Source: Xanthoparmelia taractica (Eukaryota > Ascomycota > Lecanoromycetes > Lecanorales > Parmeliaceae). From it: 64,000 bases of DNA. The number at the start of each line of letters is the position of its first letter. The stretch's first letter is position 1. The notes beneath the pieces are model-generated. The model was not told where the DNA came from. It saw nothing but the letters and a program-made list of their open reading frames with translations, and ran no database searches. A program made the position numbers and the translations under genes. The stretch is from NCBI GenBank assembly GCA_033085395.1, contig JANQBS010000029.1:124001-188000 (forward strand), read 5' to 3'. Positions 34,601-45,198 of the stretch are shown one piece after another.

Positions 34601-35240
34601 CACCAAGACGAACATATGCTGTAGCTAGGCCGAGGATACAGGCATGAATACGCTCAGGACGCTCTACTATAGTGCTGAGGCTTGCCCTTGAGGTCCTTGG
34701 TCTTGAGTAACGGTGACCGTAGCAGTCATCTTGAAGGATCACCACGGTTTGAGTTTCCTGTGCAGCGTCGACTCCGTCACCATGCATCTGTAACTCCTTC
34801 TTGAAATATTCGTGTGCAATAGAAGCCGCTGTGGCTGCTGGCTGAGAAAGTTCCTCCGTTGGAGGAGGAAGATTCGATCTGGCGCCCATGCTTGCGCTGC
34901 TGGGCGAAGCAGCTAGGTTTGTGGAGGTTCGGCGAAAGGCTGGCGATCGTGGCGAGACACTTCCAGCGGTTCCTTGCAAAGAGCTCAATGATGTCCGTTT
35001 GCGCAATGCAGGTGTTGTAGGTCGTTCGTTATTGCCAAGTGAGCCTGTGCTTGGGACCCTCTGCGGGATTGGCTTTTTGGATTGAAACGAAGCAGCAGTG
35101 GTTTCAGGCACTTCGGGCGCTGCCATAGATGGGGTCATAGGAGATGATGGCGGTAAAGCTGTTGCGGCTGCTGTAGCAAGTGAGAGGCGATTCAAGGTGT
35201 CTGATAAAGTGGCTCCATCATTGTTTGTTGACTGAGACAT
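31626..35240 (-). CDS. HOS3: histone deacetylase Hos3 type (class II)
   Basis: Single exon, 1204 residues. After about 165 low-complexity residues comes the zinc-dependent deacetylase domain (to about 600): ERPERI, IRPPGHHCSANMPSGFCWLNN, DFDLHHGDGSQ, FLSAGFDASEWES and SVLEGGYS. These give the catalytic histidine pair and the Asp/His/Asp zinc ligands. About 600 disordered, basic and serine-rich residues follow, unlike the short yeast protein but usual in moulds. Hos3 removes acetyl groups from histone tails and, in yeast, also acts at the bud neck and nuclear pores. No intron is needed over 3.6 kb. Confidence 0.93.
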   Translation of the reverse strand: MSQSTNNDGATLSDTLNRLSLATAAATALPPSSPMTPSMAAPEVPETTAASFQSKKPIPQRVPSTGSLGNNERPTTPALRKRTSLSSLQGTAGSVSPRSPAFRRTSTNLAASPSSASMGARSNLPPPTEELSQPAATAASIAHEYFKKELQMHGDGVDAAQETQTVVILQDDCYGHRYSRPRTSRASLSTIVERPERIHACILGLATAYVRLGGRHSEGHAAPHPKRHPSSGPFQILKTSRRVSLGSPAATVIHGTKWMAELSVMCDAAESKLAFSGKELTRPNTNGQTNSASEAEQPKLHEGDLYLCSGSLDALEGALGGVCEGIDVVFKEHGPKRAFVCIRPPGHHCSANMPSGFCWLNNVHVGIGHAALTHGLTHAAIIDFDLHHGDGSQSITWAHNARVASLPKNTPISKKTAIGYFSIHDINSYPCEMGDEEKVRSASLCVENAHRQTIWNVHLQPWKTDAEFWQLYQDRYSIVLSKARDFLRSHSDRLRTAPTHPKPKAAIFLSAGFDASEWESQGMQRHQANVPTDFYARFTRDVAVMAEEEDLGVDGRVISVLEGGYSDRALMSGVLSHISGLTAPTSSSRQQNSSSGLGHEMGWRLGKLDINDDHPANLKDVPRETVEPFDTTWWSPPQLEEIETLINPPQSTSAPKKQRHESRPTYTSTTQSYTAKIVSPPSGRRSFSGNGAQNYPTAPVVSRGPSPPPPAVNWATAAHELSKLLVPSDRETRSCKPEDLNAEATRARRDRQSGVVLPVDCPVHSLKRMQLRDRKVKHPQYTSDDEQEKPISRANRRKTIADVSLLAQNVESPIVGHASAIRPVHPMRRRSSVTSSAGSMHAEKGSDFSLGSTNDHQLGAEPFAVKKGRAPALPRPDIAKSKAVRKKPVSSVAPKSVGQSTPTQSSHEVNKVPLSENEEMKNKHVDQLVSGMTQMRIKLNVPPKEEYEARQTLPKPARGRPKPTTAKPAKAASPTKAKTKVVRAPPAVIDDEELLTPRQHPQPAPVTGLTQERSMSAPAPTPPELRPAAQESFQPPITSVTTPLASPSSTVPALASDIVESGPLSTHTSSKGVETYINPPQPARSPSSPDYAVLSTPITAKRTKQVLPVFTSASSISFGIPPSTSQSIDQAMTRESNGQKDPTLQTQSLDPQGPQSVPSAQSESSVGSDQPWTSESAADVDTREDSLSSGSIWDVPDTPQLRKV

Positions 35241-36433
35241 GTTTCTGGAATGTCCTCGCTCAGTATCTTTGATAGTTCCACGAATAAGCCGCTGCTCAAA
35301 GCAGCTTCATGTGAATATTGTTTGCGATACCGCATTGACATTCAATTTCTGGCGGGAGAAGCGCGTCTCTCGTGTTGGTTTCTTTAGCTCCGTCTTTGAT
35401 TTAACCACCAACCAGCACCTCCTTCATACATACATACATACATACATACATACAGACAATGCATTGAAAGTAGGTCAAACATGTCATACGCCATGTACTA
35501 TATCCGCTGAGAGCTGTACAGCATCATCGAAGTCTCAGGTTTATACCACGCCGGCATGGCTTGCTGCTCGCGGCCAATAGCAGATGCTATGCCTGGACTG
35601 GGTACTCGCTCTACATCTCGACCTTCAACATTATAAGATCTCTCTCCTTGTCTATCTTCGAATATTTATTGTCTGAGAATGTCTTTCGATTGGTAGCATC
35701 TGAATTTAGATGGTTGACGCCACGTTGCTCTCATTATGTTCCGGGTACATCCACTATATCCTGTCTTCTCCGTGCTTTGCCTTTGGTGGTGAAGCCTCCC
35801 AGGTATATGTTTGAGACTAAAAGTCAGCCATCTAAGATATTGAAAGACAATCTGAGTATCTTCTACCCGATGTCGCGGTATTCGGCGTCTCAGCTTCCAG
35901 TACATTGGCCAGGACTTGAATCCAATTATTTGTGGAAGACTCAACCATCGGAAATGAAGGTACGACTTCGTCCTACAGATATGTCAGTCTTTACGAGAAA
36001 ATGAGCTGCCTACGTTCTCACCGTCGGTTTTTGGGAAGTGCTGGTGTAGCTTTGCGATCCCCTCGTCAAGTCTTCAGTAATTAGAATGCAAGCCAGCGAA
36101 GTCACAGTCCGTTGGTTTTCAAGGATGTCTCTTGTATATAAGATAATACCCTTCACGTTCTGATCTAACATATTCATCTGTGAGCTCCTATAAGCACCAA
36201 CGCGAAGATAAAATTCCTCAGACACGATCTCCAGCTGTCCTGATATAGATTTCTCAATCAACGCCCCGACTCTCCAGGTAAATATCTTTGAAGCTTCTTT
36301 CACCTAATCGCTACGGCCTTTTTAAAAAGCAAGACGTACTCGAGAGCCGTACATCTGTTTTCCCTCTCGAGCCCCTAATTTGTTATTCTCAAGGAACGAA
36401 ATGCTAATACTCAAGTCTCTGGTAGCCGCAACA
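35241..36433. other. intergenic interval, about 1.2 kb
   Basis: HOS3 promoter side and upstream region of the secreted-protein gene. Contains a CATA microsatellite at 35425-35453. No coding frame with family support. Confidence 0.45.
35425..35453. repeat. (CATA)n microsatellite
   Basis: About seven perfect CATA units, some 185 bp upstream of the HOS3 start codon. Confidence 0.9.
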
Positions 36434-36909
36434 ATGCAATTCTCACACCTTGGACTCTTGGCCTCTGCCGCTGTTATGTCTGCTGTACAAGCGCTGGACG
36501 AGTCCTACGATGGGAATCAACTCAAGAGGCAAATTTATAGGTGTGAGCCAAACACTATCTATTGCAACAGTTACAATACTTTCTCCATCTGTACGCCTGG
36601 ACCAAACGGCAACCAGGAGGTCTTTTACGGCCCCGTCGCCGAAGGCACATATTGCGACGAGTCGCAGAACAAAATTCGAGCCAACAACTACGGCGACTGT
36701 TCGCCCGACGGGCAACTGTTCTGCGATTTTGGCGGACGAACCTTCTTTGAGTGTGACAAGGTGCAGTGAATTTTCCTTGTCCGTCATTGGTGCTTTAGTA
36801 TTACACATACTGATAGGTTCATTTTGTTCAAAAGGGCGGTTTGATCTATTTTGGATCTGTTGCTGCGGGCACAACCTGTGTGGATGGCAAGATCATTGCC
36901 ACGAATTAG
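36434..36909 (+). CDS. small secreted protein with eight cysteines (effector-like)
   Basis: Exons 36434..36760 and 36835..36909 (intron 74 nt, branch TACTGAT); 133 residues. A signal peptide (MQFSHLGLLASAAVMSAVQA) is followed by a possible Kex2 site (LKR). Eight cysteines form two similar four-cysteine modules. In each, a C-x6/7-C pair, an aromatic-rich stretch and a third cysteine lead to FYGPVAEGTYC in the first and YFGSVAAGTTC in the second. This recalls small chitin-binding or apoplastic effector proteins, but I cannot assign a family. An in-frame ATG at 36401 would add eleven residues before the signal peptide. The gene stands alone in about 1.2 kb and 0.7 kb of flanking non-coding DNA. 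Confidence 0.8.
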
Positions 36910-37577
36910 GGTGAATACAATGGACGTTTGAGAGGAGATGGTCCTGTCTTTGATTGAGAACAGAGGGGATTAGGAGCTGGATAATTGGATAAGGTAGACT
37001 TCAGTTCTTGTCAACAGTAGACAGACCTACCGAGGCGTACGAGGTTACTTTAGACCTTAATTTACATCTAATCAAGATGATCTACTCAACATATCTCTCT
37101 TACGAATCATCATGACAACGTAAGGAATGTATCGAAGAACTGTTTGGAGGATAAATCTGACTTTTGCTCAAGTGTATTGTTGGAAATGTGGGTGACGGAT
37201 GGTTTGTAGCTACTGAAAAATCTGACTACATACAAGCGATAGGGCTGAGTAGTGCCAAATTCCAACATGTATTTGATCTAATCTCAAGCTAGCCAAATCA
37301 GGCTCAAATCGGGGCTTCAGCCCTTTAAGTGACTTGAAGGGAACGGCGCTAACGACCATCGTGCACCATTTGCTTCACTCTGAGACGGGATTACTATCAA
37401 AGTTGTACTTGTAGACCCGATGTGCACTGAGCAAAGTCAACAGGGGAAGTACGTCTACAGCAAGGGAATGTATTAAAATTACTCCCCAGCTAACCCATGA
37501 TATCGATAGTTTTGGTCGTCCGTACTATGTTGCTCATGTACATGCTCTTCTAGTAATCTTCGTTTCCTGAAGTACCT
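36910..37577. other. intergenic interval, 668 bp
   Basis: Between the secreted-protein gene and the TGT gene. No feature is supported. Confidence 0.45.
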
Positions 37578-39292
37578 ATGCGAGCTATGTTCACATCCTC
37601 AAAATCTTCAGCCCTCGACTTTGAACTTATTGCCCGATGCACCGTCAGTCAAGCATTTCTTTTCATTTGACATTTACTCGGTATCAGACTTATAGCGTTC
37701 ATCATTCGAATGCTGATCGTCTGTATCATTATGAAAGACCACAAAGGCCCGCGCTTCAATCCTAACGCTCCCCCATGGCCCCGTACCGCTCCCTATGTTC
37801 ATGCCGGTTGCAACCCAAGCCTCGCTCAAGGGACTTACGCCAAAACAACTAGCTCAGACCGGATGTAATCTCTGTCTCAACAATACGTATCACTTGGGAC
37901 TTAAGCCAGGACAAGAGACGCTCGAAAAAATTGGAGGGGCACATGCCCTGCAAGGATGGAATGGCAACATCTTAACGGATAGCGGTGGGTGAGTTTCCTA
38001 ACAGAATCCCAACGCTGGAAGACTTGGATTTGTCCATTGATAGACAGAGCACGCTCTCTTATGTGACTGATTCCATTATAGTTTCCAAATGGTGAGCCTA
38101 CTAAAGCTCGCCAAGGTTACCGAAGAGGGTGTACGCTTTTTGAGTCCGCACGATGGGACCCCAATGTGAACGATAGATTCGAGTTGTTCTGTACCACCTC
38201 TTGACTGACAGTCTCAAGGTTGCTGACCCCCGAACATTCAATCTCCCTCCAAAACACCATAGGCTCCGACATCATTATGCAACTCGACGACGTCATAGCA
38301 ACCACATCTCCAGACACGGAGAGAATGAGAGAAGCAATGGAGCGATCGATTAGATGGCTAGACCGGTGTATAGCCGCTCACAAGAAGCCCGAGACGCAGA
38401 ACCTATTCTGCATCATCCAAGGGGGTTTGGATCTTGAGATGAGGAAGGTATGTTGCGAGGAGATGGCGAGGAGGGATACGCCTGGTATAGCTATAGGTGG
38501 ACTGTCCGGTGGGGAGGACAAGGTTTCTTACTGTAAGGTGTACGTCTAATCATATTTACCATGTAAGAAGTGAGCTGAGCGTGCAAATCCAGTGTGAATG
38601 CCTGCACAAACTGGCTTCCTCCGAATAAACCTCGCTACGTAATGGGCGTGGGCTACCCCGAAGATCTCCTCGTCTCCATCGCCCTTGGAGCCGACATGTT
38701 CGACTGTGTCTGGCCTACGAGAACCGCTGTACGTAACTTCTCCCCACCCCACCCAGTCCATCAATTCTCGACCTACTGATGCGAAAGCTCTGATGCCAGC
38801 GCTTCGGCAACGCCATAGTCTCAACCGGCACCCTAAATCTGCGCCATGCATCCTTTACCCACGACTTCGCCACCATAGAACCCGACTGCGCGTGCCCGTG
38901 CTGCCGACCCCAAGAAGAGGGCGGTCTCGGCATCACGCGTGCTTACATCCATCATCTCGCCTCGAAGGAGACAGCAGGCGCTCATCTGTACGTGCTGGCT
39001 ACCTCCCTCCCTCCCTCCCTCCCTCCTTCTTCCATGGCATTCTCTATTCTTAGAAACGACACATGGAGAGAGAGAGAGACAGACAGCTGACCTTGTTCGC
39101 AACAGACTGACGATGCACAATGTGCACTACTTGCTCTCTTTGATGGGTAAAGTCAGAGCGGCCATCGTCGAGGACCGGTACCCGGAGTTCTTGCGCGCTT
39201 ACTTTTGCAAAGCGTACGGAGGCGACATGACGAGGGTGCCGACGTGGGCGGTGACGGCGTTGAGGGAGGTTGGCGTTGATCTTCTCGTATAA
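37578..39292 (+). CDS. queuine tRNA-ribosyltransferase catalytic subunit (TGT)
   Basis: Seven exons: 37578..37643, 37738..37988, 38082..38165, 38219..38539, 38593..38728, 38800..38987, 39106..39292; 410 residues with consistent phases. Family motifs are FMPVATQASLKGLTP, CLNNTYHL, LTDSGGFQM, LDDVIATT, FCIIQGG, IGGLSGGE, RYVMGVGYPEDLL and MFDCVWPTRTARFG. The zinc site is CACPCC with a downstream histidine. With a second subunit the enzyme exchanges guanine-34 for queuine in tRNAs with GUN anticodons. Intron 6 holds a CCTC run and a GA run. The start could also be the ATG at 37587; the earlier one is chosen. Confidence 0.9.
39003..39027. repeat. (CCTC)n run inside TGT intron 6
   Basis: Six CCTC units, with a GA-rich stretch about 40 bp downstream, all within a 118-nt intron. 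Confidence 0.85.
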
Positions 39293-39669
39293 GCGTCTGC
39301 TCCGATGGATCCGATAAACACAATGGCTCGGAATTTCGAAGCAACGACATCACATGCTCAAAAATTGAGAATGACCCCGGCCCAGACACACTCTACAGTA
39401 TTAGAGAACCCCCCGAGTACGATCCATGAACAATCAATTTTCTGGGTATCTGTTGGTATCAACGCCTCTCTCCTTTTGTAAAGTCAACCCCAAAGAAGAT
39501 AAAGTCTCCGAACTTTGTGCCCCTGCCCCTAGATCCACGGCGAGAAAATGCAATATTACCCAAGGACATATAAATCCTTCCTCGTATCCAAATTCGTCTG
39601 GATCCCAAAGTCCATTTTCCAAACAATTTTACTTCCGCTCTGTCCATGACCATGCCTTCGCCTTCTTAT
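39293..39669. other. 3' intergenic interval, 377 bp
   Basis: Convergent 3' ends of the TGT gene and the small dsRNA-binding-like gene. Nothing else seen. Confidence 0.4.
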
Positions 39670-40289
39670 CTACCACCCCACAACCCTCCCCTGCCCTACA
39701 GAACCCCCGACGTTATTTCCCCGCCCCAGCAATTTCTGCAGAGCAGCCTCTGCCGCATCTTCCTTCGCCGTGTTCACATACTGCCCGTCGTACCAGTAAC
39801 GAGCCGGGATCGTAAGCCCAGAGACGGTGATGTGGCAGGACCAGGCGGTACGTTTGCCTCGGCGGTCAGAGAAGACCTTGTATTCTGGGGAGGAGAGGTG
39901 GCGTTGGGAGCAGTGGGCTAGACGGTGGCGTTAGAAGCCGGTCTATATCACATCTTCTGTGAGAGAGAGAGAGAAGGACGAAGAGAGGGGGGGGTTTTGA
40001 AAGGGAGAGGGTCGTTGGGGATAATGGGAGGAAGGTGCTAAGATTGCTAGGGTTCAGACAGCCAGATCCTCTAGACACAAGCTCTCATCGGTCTGTGTGA
40101 TTGTGTAGGAGAGGGAAATAGGGGCTGCGGACCTTGAAGTCTGTCTTGCCAGGTTGAAGAGCGTTGAGCAACGCCCGAACTGGTGGATCCAGTTGGGGAT
40201 GATACAGTTGACATCATCGGGCGAGCGTAAAGCGTAGATGCTGAGGCAGGCTTCTCACTAACCAATGAAGGCGAGTAATATTGGTACAT
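39670..40289 (-). CDS. small dsRNA-binding-motif-like protein, two exons
   Basis: Exons 40289..40133 and 39884..39670, phase 1 across a 248-nt intron; 123 residues. Exon 1 is serine-rich and ends STWQDRLQ. Exon 2 reads EYKVFSDRRGKRTAWSCHITVSGL, RYWYDGQYVNTAKEDAAEAALQKLLG. This has the layout of a double-stranded RNA-binding fold: a helix, three strands, and a C-terminal helix beginning AKEDAAE-A. The canonical basic KKxAK motif is largely absent, so RNA binding is a guess. The intron is long for this window, has a GTCCGC donor and holds a GA microsatellite at 39960-39975. A 5' exon upstream of the chosen ATG is possible because an acceptor-like CTTCCTTCAG lies just before it. Confidence 0.6.
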
Positions 40290-41337
40290 TGGACTCAGAC
40301 TCGTTTGATGCCTCGACGTAGAGGCTGAAAGACTGAAGGAAGAAAGGTGGGTAGTTGGGCAATTTTTCCTGGACCTCAGACCGAGAGAGCAGGCAATATA
40401 TCAGGGGTCGAGCAACTGAATGAACTGAAGTAGGGGCGACTGAGCTCTCTTATGTCTTGCCAGGAGGAGAGGGTATATGAGCGGGGGTTGCGGTACAGAG
40501 TGACAGACGGCGAAGCATGTTGATGAGAAGAACAGAGCAAGACAAGGCAGAGACATGAGAGGTAGGCAGCCGTGAGGCAATGGTCTAAAGGAGAAAGGGA
40601 CTAGATAAGAAGCATATGCATGGCCGTTTGTGCTAAGGTTTTGAGACTGCGTGATTCGAAAGCCTCCGGATTTGGGCTCCATGCTGGCTTCTCTGTCCAC
40701 CACAAGGGTTAATCCAGGACGGCTACCATCCGTCCGGGTACCCCCAAACGAGTTTGATGAGAAACCCAAGGGGATGTGCTGGCGGACGTAGAAGGTGGGC
40801 ACAACGAGGCAGAAGGGGACTGTGGTCAAAACGGGTAAAGATGCAGAAGTTAGAGGGGATAGGATGAGTCTGATTCGAAGATGAGAGACATGTCCAGGAA
40901 TCGGCTTATGCGTGCTGACACAAGGCCCGGTGTTCATTGATACTTGAAAGCTCCGAAGGTAAATCTCCGCGTCCCCAACTTTCCTCGGGCAGCAACACAG
41001 GAAAACCCTCTGTTCTACAAGACGAGTTGAGGTAACATTCGAACAACAGGTTGATTGATTCGAGGAACAAAGTCTCTTGCTCGTTGGGCTCCAACATGAT
41101 ACAGAATCGCAATTGTCCACCGATCAATCTGGTGCCTACTATCTACCTAGGTACACACTTGAACCAGGTTGTCATCAGAATCGCAATGATCCGGTGGCAT
41201 TCCCCCTTAGGCTTAATCTACATGGTACAGTAATACATATAAACGAGTGCGACGAGTGAGGAAAAATTGCAAATGTTATCCTGGACCCTGTGCCACCGAG
41301 ACAAGATCCGAGGCCAGACATCAAACCGTGATCCACA
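40290..41337. other. intergenic interval, about 1.05 kb
   Basis: A 239-codon minus-strand frame (40401-41120) begins at GTG and has a cysteine/serine-rich, untypical composition; I do not accept it as a gene. It may belong to the 5' leader of the dsRNA-binding-like gene. Confidence 0.4.
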
Positions 41338-42700
41338 TCAACAAGTCATCTCTCGTAAGAGAGTGGGACGGGTGGGTCTCTCCTTTCGATCAAAGACTTC
41401 ATCCATTAAACGCTTGGGTCCCAATCTGAGTGGGGGTTTTGTGAGCATAGGGACCGTCATTAGCCTACGGCTCTCTTCATGCCAGCGTCGCTTGATGTAG
41501 TCATCCACCAGGGCGACCAAGCCAGACGCCATGATCACACTTGACAGGATTAGTACTATGTATTTCATTTGCAAAAGAAATGTCGACTTACTCTGCGAGA
41601 TCAGTCGATCTGCCAAGCACCGAGTCCTCGAGATACATACTACAGGGCGGCACCCATTCACCTTTTGTCGTTTTTTCCCGTTGTTCTGGCTCACTGAGCG
41701 GAGTCTGTACAATGTGTGCCAAGGAGACTGAGGTCTTCGTGTTGACGAGGTGGTATGAAACCTGTTCGAAATGGCTTGATCTGACGACAACTCGATTCCA
41801 GGCATACTTTGTCCCCCAGTATTCGAGCTCGTATCTTTTGCCCGTCTTAGCCCCTCGACGTCTGACCTCGAGATTTGCGTAATTCGAAAACTGAAGATGC
41901 GTGGTATTCGTAGGTATTGGAATGCTATTCGAGGGTGCCAGTGACTGGCTAGCAGTATCCTCCTCTAAGTCGTCCTCGTGCGCGGAGCTATAGCCAGATT
42001 CATGCCTTTTTAAGCTCATCATCGTTGGTGTTCTACTCTCTGATTTTGACCGCAAGCTTGAGAGAGCGTTGCTCATGGATCGTTGGAGTCCGGGCCTTCG
42101 CATGACAGATGGCTTGGTGTATTTCCTACTTGAATGGCAAACCTCTCGGCCAGAATCTCTGCAATATCTCCGAAGAGAGAATTCCCGACGCTTCAAGTCG
42201 TGCATCCGCAAGTGGAAGAGTTGGAGGTCGATGTTCCCTCCGTCTAGCGTCCGAGCCTTGGTGTCGATGCGCAGATTCATGTTGCCATCCATCGTGGTAT
42301 CATCGTGTCTGATGGAAAGCTTTTGCGTAGATGGAAAGTACTCGGCAAATTCCTCGGGCGAGGATATAAGAGTTGTAGGAGGTAGACTCTCCGATGGATA
42401 GTCTGAGATTTCCGGTACGTCAAAAGGTGGCAGATCATTCCCTAGATCTTCAACCGATGAAGTGGTAGATGCATAGGTCTCTGCTGAAATCCTAGGATTG
42501 GAATAGCCAAGATGCGAACATTGCGCTTCGTCCCGGCTATCTTGATAAGGGTTGCAGGTGATTCGGTAGTGTTGTATCGATGGCCTTTGGCTATGCACGG
42601 TTGGCGCAATGCTCAGAGAATCATTTGAGCCATTGCTATAGTTTGATCTTGAGCTGCTACTGCTGTATATCGACTGTGTCTGGGGTATTCGGGAGGGCAT
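41338..42700 (-). CDS. fungus-specific protein of unknown function
   Basis: Exons 42700..41592 and 41539..41338 (intron 52 nt, phase 2); 436 residues. The first 130 residues are serine/tyrosine-rich. A conserved part then follows: LFHLRMHDLKRREFSLRRYCRDSGREVC, KRYELEYWGTKYAWNRVV, SYHLVN and VYLEDS-like WVPPCSMYLEDS. Across the splice comes DLADVIMASGLVALVDDYIKRRWH. That last motif recurs in many uncharacterised Pezizomycotina proteins of this shape, as I remember them. No signal peptide, and the hydrophobic stretch near the end is short. Function unknown; possibly a scaffold or membrane-associated regulator. Confidence 0.75.
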
Positions 42701-42739
42701 GGTGTGACTTGTTGTGGGCTAGTGATCAGAGAAAGGGTT

Positions 42740-43575
42740 CTATATAGGTCCTTGGAGGGGTGAGGAAGGTCGTCTTGTGGAAAAGCGATGACAGACAGTA
42801 GGAGTTTGCATCTCAAAAGCTTCATTGCCTATGACTATACATGAAGGTCCATGAGGTAACAGAAGATAAATGTCAGGAAGGTTATGTCCACGTCTTTTTA
42901 AGTACATCAGCAGGGGGGAAGTGGGGGGCTGATGAATTTTACATAAGGATTCTGTTGTAGACCGGCGAAATACTTCTACTTGCCGCCCTAAGGTACTAAC
43001 TAAAGTTGCCCATACAAAACAAAAACCGCTCATATCGTCTCCAATCCGGGATAACTTGCCCCTTGGAACATGATGATCACCGCCGAGTAATCCCGCGAGC
43101 CTTGTGCTGATGATTGTATTGCTCGTCTTACGTTCGGTTCCCAATGGCGCCGGTACAATGGCGTAGCCTTGTTTTCGTCTAGGTCGCTCGATAATCAAAC
43201 GCTCCTCTTCTTCCAACGGAAACCCAATACTAACAGCTGTACAGGTCACTTCCCATTCATTTGGCTGGATATGCAGTCTATAGGCTGCAAAGGTACACCG
43301 CCGAATTCTAGCGGCATTTCAAACGGCTTTGCATAAGGCAAGCTCGGCAAGACTAGGAGTCCCCACAGCATTGCATCGATCCTGCACTCTTCAGGCAATC
43401 TGGCATTTTTCCTCGGACCCCCAACGAGGTCGGTCACCTGACCCTCTGACAGCATTCGCGGTCTAGACCCGACGTGGCCATCCGCTGTCACATAGGCAAA
43501 TGCGCCAATCAATGCATACAATGAGGAACCATCCCGGTCGAATGTGTAGGAAGGCACATCCCTTTCTTCAAGGTC
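42740..43575 (-). CDS. unrecognised two-exon gene, 5' end unresolved
   Basis: Coding-like exons 43575..43299 and 43236..42740 join in frame (phase 1, 62-nt intron GTGTAC...TACAG), giving 257 residues. The 43575 edge is an acceptor (GCGTAG), so an upstream exon is expected but I could not find it. The text reads DLEERDVPSYTFDRDGSSLYALIGAFAYV, then LPEECRIDAMLWGLLVLPSLPYAKPFEMPLEFG, then VSIGFPLEEEERLIIERPRR. The last third is less protein-like, and it overlaps the tRNA-like fragment at 43128-43166, so the true 3' end may be earlier. It could also be a decaying gene. Confidence 0.4.
43128..43166 (+). repeat. tRNA-like fragment, copy B
   Basis: Matches the 9396-9434 fragment at 34 of 39 positions, including the run AATGGCGC and GGTACAATGG. 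Four of the five differences are C/T or A/G. It lies antisense within the last exon of the unresolved gene at 42740-43575. Confidence 0.45.
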
Positions 43576-44174
43576 CTACGCAAAGTCATTCCTTATCTAT
43601 TCCGAATGGCTTGTCTTATCGTTGCCTCGTCAGGTACCGGCTCATATTTTTAGGCAACGTAGAGAAGCTGCGCCCAGTCCATTCGCTGCATTACCGCAAC
43701 TCCGGCGAAACAGACGAGCAATACTTTCTACGGCATTAGCCTGTCTCACGAAAGATGATTACGCTCTGAGACTTTTGCCAACGGATAATCCACTTCCAAG
43801 AATCTACAGGCATTTACTCGTCCAATGACATTTGAAACTCAATGGAGAATTGCCACTTTCGTTCGATGTAGACTATGGCTAATTCGCAACATGAAATGCA
43901 AGACCACTTGAGGTTCATCCTAGTAATGACATTCGTTCCCCCCCCAAACAGCTTTTGGACGAGCTCTAAGGGCTTCCTTTTGCCGGTCCGTCTGTTTCTC
44001 CTAAGCGACAGTCTCCGCCAAAAGCTGTCTCCGAAAATTGATAGGCCCTGATAGGGTTGGTATGGACGACTCAGATACTGCAGGACTTCGACGTAGGGGC
44101 TGATCATTGTGCGGGAGTCGGTATAAGTGCGGCGAATAAAGTGTTGGCTTGCGCAGACCGTTGCTGTATGATTT
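43576..44174. other. interval between two small minus-strand genes, 599 bp
   Basis: Probably contains the missing 5' exon(s) of the gene to its left and the 3' UTR of the coiled-coil gene to its right. No exon can be fixed. Confidence 0.35.
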
Positions 44175-44841
44175 CTAATTCGAATCTGGGGCATGTTGCT
44201 GCAAGGCCAAGACTCTGGCATTGGCCTCATAAAGCTGCTTTTCAGCAGCATACAATGCGCACTCTTTGTTAAAAAGTGCGATGTGGGTCTCTTGTCTCGC
44301 CTCGGCGGCTTCCAGTATCCACGTGGAGGCGAATTTTTCTCGCAGTGACTTGAGATCTGCGTCGATGTAGAAGTCAGCATACCTTTTGAGGACAAGGACA
44401 CGAACAACAAGTCAGATCTGCTGGGTGGAAGGTGCGTTTCTGTTTCTGATTTTCCAAGTAGGAAACATATCCCGCTCTGGTAAAGCGGCTGATGGATCGA
44501 TCCAAAGACCAAGTCGACATGATGAACTCTGGTATGTACGTACCTTGTCTCAACGCGTCGGCGGTCTTCTTGGCCTCTCTCGTATCTCTCTTCGCCTCGG
44601 TTTCGACTTTGAGGGCTTGGTCGGCTTCCTTTTCAGCTTCGATGAGCTCAGCCCTGATACCCTTTACCGCTTTTTTCTTTGACTTAGCCTTTTTTTTGGC
44701 TTTTACTGCCTCAAGATGAGCTATCGCGTCGGCGAGATCCCGCTCCAGTCTGGGATCAGGCCTCTCGGCCTTTTCGATTTCTTCCCGCAAGCGTCTGACG
44801 TCCCCAATCGCAGCACGGACACGGGAAAGTCTTTTTACCAT
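44175..44841 (-). CDS. orphan coiled-coil protein, two exons
   Basis: Exons 44841..44540 and 44382..44175 with a 157-nt intron (GTACAT...AAAAG), phase 2; 169 residues. Nearly the whole protein is predicted coiled coil or charged helix by eye: VRRLREEIEKAERPDPRLERDLADAIAHLEAVKAKKK, then EAEKEADQALKVETEAKRD, then KSLREKFASTWILEAAEARQ. The lysine run KAKKKAKSKKKAVK could be a nuclear signal. I recognise no family. Upstream, 45199-45268 carries repeat boxes that also occur upstream of the gene at 49161. The earlier donor (GTACGT, four bases upstream) would break the frame. Confidence 0.6.
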
Positions 44842-44898
44842 ATTGGGCAGTTGGTAGACCTGAAGGGCAAGGGCGTCGACTGGTGTGTACCGTGCGTA

Positions 44899-44958
44899 TA
44901 TGTGTATGTATGTATGTATGTATGTGTGTAGGTATGTAGGTATATATGGATGGATGGA
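44899..44958. repeat. TATG-rich microsatellite
   Basis: Interrupted TGTA/TATG units just upstream of the coiled-coil gene start, within its probable 5' UTR or promoter. Confidence 0.85.
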
Positions 44959-45198
44959 GGGTGAGATGAGGCCCTATAAGTGTCAATGCCGTGGGTTCGG
45001 AGTCGTTGATGGAGATGACTGAATGTCTGATGCGTATATGGATATAGAGAGGGAGTTGAGTGGGTATAATTGTGAATGCAGTGGGCTGGGGTCGTTGACG
45101 GAGATGAAGACGTGCCGGAGAATTTGTACAATGTGTGTATACGTGGAGAAAACGAAGATTGAGAGTAGAATTGAAACGATAGAAAGGAAGAAAGAGAA

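Noticed and set aside
40401..41120. 239-codon minus-strand frame
   Set aside because: Starts at GTG, no recognisable motif, cysteine/serine-heavy composition, and no splice partner found.
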